From contig NZ_FORF01000006.1 in NCBI RefSeq assembly GCF_900113935.1, positions 1 through 64,000 of the forward strand: a stretch of DNA of 64,000 nucleotides, read 5' to 3'. Made by a program: the position numbers and the translations under genes. The stretch comes from Aquamicrobium aerolatum DSM 21857 (GTDB lineage Bacteria > Pseudomonadota > Alphaproteobacteria > Rhizobiales > Rhizobiaceae). Shown in pieces: positions 59,134 to 64,000 of this stretch. The notes beneath the pieces were generated by a model. It saw only the letters and a program-made list of their open reading frames with translations, ran no database searches and was not told where the DNA came from. Each line of letters opens with the position of its first letter. Position 1 is the stretch's first letter.

Positions 59134-60021
59134 CTAGAGCGACTTAAACACGTTCCCCCGATGGTGGCTCATGTAGGTTCGGTGTCCATCAGTGAGAGCT
59201 CGCAGCGTAGCCGTTTCCGATATCCCCGCAGCCTCACGCTGGGGAACGGGCAGCCGGTCGGAAAGCATTACTGCTCCCGCATCGTTGAATGTAATTAAGC
59301 CGGCATCGAACGCCGCATCGTAGGCTGGTCCAAGAAGCAGGCCGTTATGAACATCAAGTCGCTCCCGGTTATCAGAGTCGCGCCAGGGCTTTATGTGCGA
59401 AGCGCGTAAAAGAGGCTCAATTTCCAGGCCAGTCACGGCGCACTTACCCGACCAATGCTTCAGCAAGTCCTGACGCCAACGCCCCTGCCCAAGCCTCGCT
59501 CTAATCAAGGCCTCACGTGTAGTTTCACTCGGTATGGTCCGAGCCAGGGTATCCGCAACCAGTTCATCGACTGGGGTGGCTATCGCTAACCGCTCGCAAA
59601 TCAGCTGCCCAGCTTTTGGAGGAACGCTGAACAGATATCCTTGAACGCCTTTTTTCAGCTTGGTAATTGGCGAGTTCCGTTCAGGCAGTAGTTCGACCAG
59701 CTCGTCAACGAAGGTCGAAATGGGTATCGCTGGTTGGATGGGCTGGTACACCAAGTCAACGCGGCGGCCATCATCTTGCCAGCCACCCTCAAACTCCACC
59801 GGCTGAGGTGCGTCGTATGCCGGGGTGGATGCAATTCCAATGGCGCCTATGGACTGCTGCGCATAGGAGAAAATAACGTCTCCGGGCTGAACGAGCGTCA
59901 TGTTAGACCAGTGATGGAATACGACGCCCCCGGAACCGCGTTTTGGCGCCCAAAGATAGCCACCCTCGCGCTCCTCCCTAAAAGTTTTGTTTTGTGAAAC
60001 CCACCAATACGCCATACCCAT
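59134..60021 (-). CDS. HNH endonuclease with N-terminal PUA/EVE-like domain, probable modification-dependent restriction enzyme
   Basis: A 295-residue protein. The C-terminal HNH domain (HNH_2-like, about residues 180-260) shows KCAVTGLEIEPLLRASHIKPW and LDVHNGLLLGPAYDAAFDAGL. The N-terminal part (residues 1-110) contains YWWVSQNKTFREE, VQPGDVIFSYAQQSIGAIG and the YDAPQP segment, resembling PUA-superfamily (EVE-type) readers of modified bases. A reader fused to HNH is the design of known type IV restriction enzymes, so defence against modified phage DNA is likely. AGGA lies 4 nt before the ATG. It diverges from the unknown gene at 60140. Confidence 0.75.
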   Translation of the reverse strand: MGMAYWWVSQNKTFREEREGGYLWAPKRGSGGVVFHHWSNMTLVQPGDVIFSYAQQSIGAIGIASTPAYDAPQPVEFEGGWQDDGRRVDLVYQPIQPAIPISTFVDELVELLPERNSPITKLKKGVQGYLFSVPPKAGQLICERLAIATPVDELVADTLARTIPSETTREALIRARLGQGRWRQDLLKHWSGKCAVTGLEIEPLLRASHIKPWRDSDNRERLDVHNGLLLGPAYDAAFDAGLITFNDAGAVMLSDRLPVPQREAAGISETATLRALTDGHRTYMSHHRGNVFKSL

Positions 60022-60139
60022 AAATTCCTGTGCTTCGAACGGCCTACGCTGCCATCTGATATCAAAAACCCCAGATACAACACCTACTTTAGTCAGCGTG
60101 AAACAGCATGAGCGTCAACGCCGAATGGAGCAAGCCCAG

Positions 60140-60715
60140 ATGACAGATGAGCAGAAGATCAAGCGGCTGCTGGATCATCGGATGCAGTCGGTTGCGACGC
60201 TCAATTGGGCCCTAGAACTGAGATCGCATTGGAAAGAAGCACCCTCAATAGCTGTCTACATCGACGGCAAATTGATGATCGAGGGCAACCTGAATGCGGT
60301 CACCAACCCGATGATTGAAGTGGGTTTGGTGCATTGCCGTGCGTTACTGGAATTCTTGGGACTGTGCGACGAAAAGGGATCGCTCGGTCAGATCAAGAAG
60401 CGGCGCGGGAGTGACGTCGGCGTCGAGGGCTTCCGCAACGCCGACGGCCCCTTGAAGAAGGTGGACCCGGAGGTGGCGTTGAGCAGATATGAAGGGGAGC
60501 GGTCTGAGGCCGAGCGCGCGCTGGTGCAGATACTGCATGTCACCAATAAGGGGCTAGCGCACAACACAATGAGCCTCATTGAAGATCCGGAAGACTCCAG
60601 GCTCATTGAGATTGCAAGTCGTGGTGTGCCAGCCCTGATGATCAGCTACTTCTACACGCCGCTCGGACTGCCGAAGCCAGACTCCAGGATCACGACACGG
60701 CGGAGGGAGCCGTAG
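60140..60715 (+). CDS. Unrecognised protein on the dusA-associated element
   Basis: A 191-residue soluble, mostly helical and acidic/basic mixed protein that I do not recognise. A short strand-rich patch (SIAVYIDGKLMIEGNL) is followed by helices and the segment VTNKGLAHNT. There is no signal peptide or membrane helix. GGAG lies 9 nt before the ATG at 60140, preferred over an ATG five codons earlier. It diverges from the HNH nuclease with 118 nt between starts, and is followed by the PrtN-like gene. A partner or regulator of the nuclease is possible but unproven. Confidence 0.65.
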   Translation: MTDEQKIKRLLDHRMQSVATLNWALELRSHWKEAPSIAVYIDGKLMIEGNLNAVTNPMIEVGLVHCRALLEFLGLCDEKGSLGQIKKRRGSDVGVEGFRNADGPLKKVDPEVALSRYEGERSEAERALVQILHVTNKGLAHNTMSLIEDPEDSRLIEIASRGVPALMISYFYTPLGLPKPDSRITTRRREP

Positions 60716-60889
60716 GGTCGATACCAGCTTCTCCGGGCATTACCGATTAGATATCAAAAGTCGATAATATCCAGCAAGATCAATGAGTTGAGCCATTTGC
60801 CGGTTGCCATTCACCTGCTGCGTGGCTAAGCTCTGAACCGTGGGCAGAGCACGCGACTTGCGTAACTCAATCAACTGCAGGCGGACGGT
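60716..60889. other. Short noncoding gap before the PrtN-like gene
   Basis: No gene recognised on either strand. A minus-strand open frame crosses it and overlaps the PrtN-like gene, but it has no recognisable domain. The gap presumably carries the promoter of the PrtN-like gene. Confidence 0.4.
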
Positions 60890-61171
60890 ATGAACACGGC
60901 TATGATTTTGGTGGCACAGTACGGGAAGGCGATTATCCCCGTGGCGGCGGTGGCTCACGATTACTTCGATCTGACGGCCCCAAAGTTCATTCGCAAGATT
61001 CAAACGGGCGAAATTCCCCTGCCGCTGGTGCGAATGGAAGCGAGCCAAAAGGCAGCGCGGGGCGTCCATGTATCCGATCTTGCTGCATACATTGACCGCG
61101 CTCGCGAGGATGCGAAGCGGATTGTAGGCGAGAAGACCATGAAAGAGTGGCGACGCGCCGCCCTGCCTTAG
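60890..61171 (+). CDS. PrtN-family (pyocin activator-like) transcriptional regulator
   Basis: A 93-residue protein matching the PrtN family: an N-terminal LVAQYGKAIIPVAAVAHDYF, then LTAPKFIRKIQTGEIPLPLV, then VRMEASQKAARGVHVSDLAAYIDR. PrtN activates pyocin genes in Pseudomonas, and relatives are frequent on prophages and integrative elements. Here no pyocin or phage structural gene remains nearby, so its target is unclear. AGGCGG precedes the ATG. Confidence 0.82.
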   Translation: MNTAMILVAQYGKAIIPVAAVAHDYFDLTAPKFIRKIQTGEIPLPLVRMEASQKAARGVHVSDLAAYIDRAREDAKRIVGEKTMKEWRRAALP

Positions 61172-61196
61172 CTCGCCATTTGGCCCATTTCCCCAC

Positions 61197-61355
61197 CTAG
61201 GCCGATTCAGCCGGACATCTCGGAAAAATGTGGTCCAATTCGTGGTCCATCGCAAGTTCCGAGCGAGATTTCCTCAACTCATTCAGGTATTTACAGCAAT
61301 AATCGATCCCGTCCATCATCGGGGCTGTGGAAAATCTGTAGTTCGGATAGGTCAC
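61197..61355 (-). pseudogene. Displaced 5' fragment of dusA
   Basis: From a GTG at 61355 the frame encodes about 52 residues. The N-terminal part YRFSTAPMMDGIDY matches the start of DusA (FAIAPMMDWTD). After that the reading becomes unrelated (CCKYLNELRKSRS) and stops at TAG 61199-61197. This is what remains when an element integrates in the 5' part of dusA: the original start is separated from the body of the gene. The unrelated tail would be element sequence. Confidence 0.6.
61311..61319 (-). repeat. Attachment-site-like repeat in the displaced dusA fragment (right copy)
   Basis: ATGATGGAC on the minus strand, in the same orientation and coding frame (Met-Met-Asp) as the copy at 58978-58986 inside dusA. 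Confidence 0.55.
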
Positions 61356-61455
61356 GGGTGTCAGCGATCTCGATCAAAAGTTGCGGCTGGAGGCCGTGGT
61401 GAGGGCGGAGCTCCAAGCGCGTTGACGCGGTGTATAACCTATCTCGCAGGAACAG

Positions 61456-62463
61456 TCATTCTTTCGGCAAATGCGGATCTGATAGGGCAGCAGCTGGGCG
61501 GCTTACAGGAACCGACGTTCGCGAGGTCCGCTTCGCCAGTCGGCTTTCACCACTGCTCTGCAGGATCGTGCGGAAACTGGGGTGCATCCCTCCATCCACA
61601 TAGGCATGTGCGCTCAGCGCACTTCCGCTGGACACAAGCGTTTCCATCGTCTCCAGATCGGACTGCGACCGACTTGCGATGGCTGGACTGAGATTGCTGC
61701 TTGCTGGCGGACACGTCGTGAGCGGATCTTGTGGCTGACCGCCGGCAAACTCCTGGTCGAAGACATATCTGCCACCGCAATACGAAACCTTAGGTTGCCT
61801 GCGGGTCACTTCGAAAATGTCGTATCCACGCTTCAGGTCGGTCCAGAACGCAAAATTGGGGTCATTTCGGTATTTTGCCATGTTTCCGGGCGTCATCCTG
61901 AACGGATAGGCCTGCACCTGAAACGATCCCTGCCCGCCCTTCAGTGCTTCACGGACGACTGCGTAGATCTCGGCGACACCATCATCCGTCATGGCATAAC
62001 AACCTGAAGAGGAGCAGGCGCCATGCACCATCAACGCATCGCCAGTATAACCCATGGCGGCTTCCAGGCGGTTTGGATATCCCAGATCAAATGACAGATA
62101 ATAGCTGGAAAGCGGATTCAGCATGCGGGCGTCGACATGATAGAAACCTTCGGGTGCCTGTCGGTCTCCGCTTCGCGTCTTCGGCCCCAATTTTCCGGAC
62201 CAGCGACATATCGGGTAGGTCTTCAGCAACGCAAATTTGCCACTGGCGTCGCGCTTCCAAAGCTCAAGCTCGCTTTCCTGCTTGAAAATCCGGACGAGCA
62301 CCGGCGACGACTGCGACATCGAGCGCTTGGACATCTCGCCTCTGAGTGAAGCCGGAATGGGTTGCGTCGCGCGACCGTCAACTGAAAGTGTCGAGGTTAC
62401 ACAGCCGCTGAGCGCGAGCGCGAGCACGCCGGTTGCTACTGCCTTCAGAGGGGGCCACATCAT
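61456..62463 (-). CDS. L,D-transpeptidase lipoprotein (YafK type)
   Basis: A 335-residue probable lipoprotein with lipobox LALSGC. The catalytic YkuD-type domain covers about residues 50-200, with GFYHVDARMLNP and the active-site motif HGACSSSGCYAM. The YafK branch includes enzymes that cleave or remodel peptidoglycan-protein links. The C-terminal 120 residues are low in conservation and rich in Ser and Pro. Start: ATG 62463 with GGAAAG upstream; an adjacent ATG at 62460 is equally possible. It lies just beyond the dusA fragment. Confidence 0.87.
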   Translation of the reverse strand: MMWPPLKAVATGVLALALSGCVTSTLSVDGRATQPIPASLRGEMSKRSMSQSSPVLVRIFKQESELELWKRDASGKFALLKTYPICRWSGKLGPKTRSGDRQAPEGFYHVDARMLNPLSSYYLSFDLGYPNRLEAAMGYTGDALMVHGACSSSGCYAMTDDGVAEIYAVVREALKGGQGSFQVQAYPFRMTPGNMAKYRNDPNFAFWTDLKRGYDIFEVTRRQPKVSYCGGRYVFDQEFAGGQPQDPLTTCPPASSNLSPAIASRSQSDLETMETLVSSGSALSAHAYVDGGMHPSFRTILQSSGESRLAKRTSRTSVPVSRPAAALSDPHLPKE

Positions 62464-62653
62464 GCGTCTTTCCGTGCAGTGAAATTCAGGCTCGCCCACC
62501 GACCCGCCTATATATTGAAGGTGGGAAGGTTAACGAGATGTTTAGCACGAAAGGTCGCGTCAGAACACCGCACGATCCGTCTCGCCCTGGTGCCGGCCTG
62601 ATTGAAATGCTCACCATCCCTCCCGATATTCCCTGTGACTGGAGAAAGATGCG

Positions 62654-63070
62654 ATGCTGTCTATCGGAGATTTGGCGCGCCACACCGGCGTAAAGGTTCC
62701 TACGATCCGCTACTATGAGCAGCTGGGGCTGCTTGAAGCGGCGGATCGCAGTGAGGGAAATCAACGCCGCTACGAGACGACGCAGCGAGATCAGCTGGCA
62801 TTCATCAAACATGCGCGAGATCTTGGCTTCACCCTGGAAGCCATACGCGAGTTGCTCGATTTAAGTGCTCATCCCGAGAGTTCCTGTGCTGGAGCAGACG
62901 ACATAGCTGTACGGCAACTGGAAAATGTGCGGGACAAGATCGCGCGGTTGCGCAAACTGGAATCCGAACTTCAACGCATGGTTGGCTCCTGCTGCAACGG
63001 CGACGTGAGCGAATGCTACGTCATCCGCTCACTTGGCGATCACCATCTTTGCCACAGTGATCACGACTAG
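62654..63070 (+). CDS. MerR-family heavy-metal-responsive regulator (ZntR/CadR-like)
   Basis: A 138-residue MerR regulator. The N-terminal winged helix is MLSIGDLARHTGVKVPTIRYYEQLGLL with the typical GNQRRY wing. A dimerisation helix covers about 80-115. The C-terminus carries probable metal ligands: SCAGADD, SCCNGDVSEC and HHLCHSDH. The following gene is a metal P-type ATPase. A MerR-type promoter lies between the two, so the regulator probably senses Zn, Cd or Pb and activates efflux. Confidence 0.9.
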   Translation: MLSIGDLARHTGVKVPTIRYYEQLGLLEAADRSEGNQRRYETTQRDQLAFIKHARDLGFTLEAIRELLDLSAHPESSCAGADDIAVRQLENVRDKIARLRKLESELQRMVGSCCNGDVSECYVIRSLGDHHLCHSDHD

Positions 63071-63083
63071 CCCTTTTGAAGCT

Positions 63084-63114
63084 TGACCCTCTAGCTACTA
63101 GAGGTCCTATCTAA
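63084..63114 (+). promoter_or_regulatory. MerR-type promoter/operator of the P-type ATPase gene
   Basis: -35 TTGACC and -10 TATCTA are separated by 19 bp, the over-long spacing characteristic of MerR-activated promoters. Between them lies a perfect 7+7 dyad CCTCTAG-CTA-CTAGAGG (63089-63105). The start codon is 29 nt beyond the -10. Confidence 0.8.
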
Positions 63115-63142
63115 GTATTCCTGTAGCTTCAGGAGAACAGAT

Positions 63143-64000
63143 ATGGACGTTTCTACGCGTCAAACCCGCTTTCGGGTCGAAGGCATGGACTGCGCCAGCT
63201 GCGCGACGAAGATCGACACGGCGGTTCGCCGAATTCCAGGTATCAATGATGTCCATGTCTCGGTCGTCGCGGGAACAATGTCCGTGGATCACGACGAATT
63301 CATCGATATGGCGGCGGTCGAGCGCAAGGCGTACAGCCTCGGCTACAAGACCACACAGATCAAAGACGAGCCGGAAAAGCGTCTATCGGGTGACAATGAT
63401 CGCGACCCGCTCGCTGGAATGCACGGGCATGACCACGGACCCTCAGAAGGCCCATGGTGGCGGTCAGCTAAATCGCGCCTGACAATCGCCTGTGGTCTGG
63501 CGCTGGGCGTAGCGTTTCTGGTCGCGCAGGCTTTTCCGCAGTCCCAGCCATGGGGCTTCATTCTCGCAATGGCCGTGGGTTTGATCCCGGTCGCGCGCCG
63601 TGCGTTCGTTGGCGCGATGAATGGCAGCCCCTTCTCAATCGAAACCCTGATGACGGTCGCAGCGCTCGGTGCGGTCGTGATCGACGCCTCCGAAGAGGCT
63701 GCCGTGGTGGTCTTTCTCTTCCTACTGGGTGAACTGCTGGAAGGCATCGCAACAGGACGCGCGCGCGCATCAATTCGGGCGCTTGGAGCACTCATGCCTA
63801 AAACGGCAATTGTCGAAACCGATGGAGTTCTAGAAACGGTCGCCGCAGACAGCCTGGCGCCCGGAACGATCACCGTTGTACGTCCCGGCGATCGTGTACC
63901 GGCCGATGGGGACGTCGTTTCCGGGGACAGTTCTGTCGATGAAGCGCCTGTCACCGGCGAATCCGTGCCAAAGCGCAAGGTTGCCGGCGACCGCGTGTTT
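63143..64000 (+). CDS. Heavy-metal translocating P-type ATPase (ZntA/CadA-like), truncated by the window end
   Basis: The first 286 residues of a P1B-type metal efflux ATPase. An N-terminal HMA domain has GMDCASC (about residues 14-20), followed by a His-rich linker GMHGHDHG. The first membrane helices precede the conserved actuator segment VRPGDRVPADGDVV and VDEAPVTGESVP. The phosphorylation site and the membrane metal site (CPC or SPC) lie beyond position 64000. AGGAGA precedes the ATG. Zn, Cd or Pb export is expected from the regulator beside it. Confidence 0.92.
   Translation, partial: MDVSTRQTRFRVEGMDCASCATKIDTAVRRIPGINDVHVSVVAGTMSVDHDEFIDMAAVERKAYSLGYKTTQIKDEPEKRLSGDNDRDPLAGMHGHDHGPSEGPWWRSAKSRLTIACGLALGVAFLVAQAFPQSQPWGFILAMAVGLIPVARRAFVGAMNGSPFSIETLMTVAALGAVVIDASEEAAVVVFLFLLGELLEGIATGRARASIRALGALMPKTAIVETDGVLETVAADSLAPGTITVVRPGDRVPADGDVVSGDSSVDEAPVTGESVPKRKVAGDRVF

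Larger units (their letters stand above)
58978..61319. mobile_element. Putative remnant or cargo of a dusA-targeting integrative element
   Basis: About 2.3 kb bounded by the two direct copies of the dusA 5' motif. It carries the new dusA 5' end, an HNH nuclease gene, an unrecognised gene and a PrtN-like regulator. The 5' region of dusA is a known integration site for prophage-like elements. No integrase or excisionase is present, so it is probably immobile. Confidence 0.6.

Noticed and set aside
60740-61255. Minus-strand open frame of 171 codons overlapping the PrtN-like gene
   Set aside because: The PrtN-like gene on the opposite strand is a clear family match, and this frame has no domain or ribosome-binding site.

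Overview
The window reads as an ordinary chromosomal stretch of an alphaproteobacterium of the order Hyphomicrobiales (Rhizobiales), probably near the Phyllobacteriaceae/Brucellaceae. The main support is the suf operon order (cysteine desulfurase, sufB, sufC, sufD, sufS, sufT, sufA), which is the rhizobial arrangement and is preceded by an Irr-type iron control element. Further support comes from a cluster of families typical of this order: DUF2865, DUF1289, the TIGR02281 aspartic protease and DUF2059. The coding sequence is GC-rich, densely packed and mostly housekeeping.

Layout. 1-2.8 kb: tRNA-Tyr, tRNA-Gly and tuf on the minus strand, then rlmB. 2.6-5.2 kb: a small membrane protein and a two-subunit FAD/Fe-S sugar or alcohol dehydrogenase with no cytochrome subunit beside it. 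5.6-7.3 kb: an ECF sigma factor followed by a DUF4142 protein and a cupredoxin, with two near-identical promoter-like motifs at equal spacing. 7.4-10.2 kb: tRNA-Thr, nadK and a DEAD-box helicase. 10.3-17.5 kb: the seven-gene suf operon. 17.5-25.7 kb: a hydrolase, a PAP2 phosphatase, anmK, tyrS, a 1119-residue AsmA-like protein and a one-cysteine Bcp peroxiredoxin. 25.8-33.3 kb: an M23 peptidase, prfB (with its programmed +1 frameshift), DUF2865, gltX, nadE and a 3-methyladenine glycosylase. 33.3-41.8 kb: DUF1003, DedA, class II DAHP synthase, gor, DUF2059, rpiA, gph, tRNA-Val and an L,D-transpeptidase. 41.9-47.9 kb: fumA, a rhodanese, DUF971, moaA and two drug/metabolite-type exporters. 48.0-51.5 kb: a polar amino-acid ABC transporter without an ATPase gene, and a beta-hydroxyacid dehydrogenase. 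51.5-59.0 kb: an Lrp regulator, a uracil-DNA glycosylase family protein, a GST, a PleC/PdhS-like histidine kinase, cobT, DUF1289, an aspartic protease, a TauE-type exporter and dusA. 61.4-64.0 kb: a YafK-type L,D-transpeptidase lipoprotein, then a MerR regulator and a heavy-metal P-type ATPase that runs off the end.

The clearest accessory region is 59.0-61.3 kb. It sits exactly at the 5' end of dusA, a known integration hotspot. It holds a probable PUA/EVE-like plus HNH nuclease, an unrecognised gene and a PrtN-like regulator. At its far end is a displaced, diverged copy of a dusA 5' end with its own start codon. I read it as the remnant, or the cargo, of a dusA-targeting integrative element that replaced the N-terminus of dusA and left a defence-like nuclease behind. 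No integrase, CRISPR array, insertion sequence or rRNA gene was seen.
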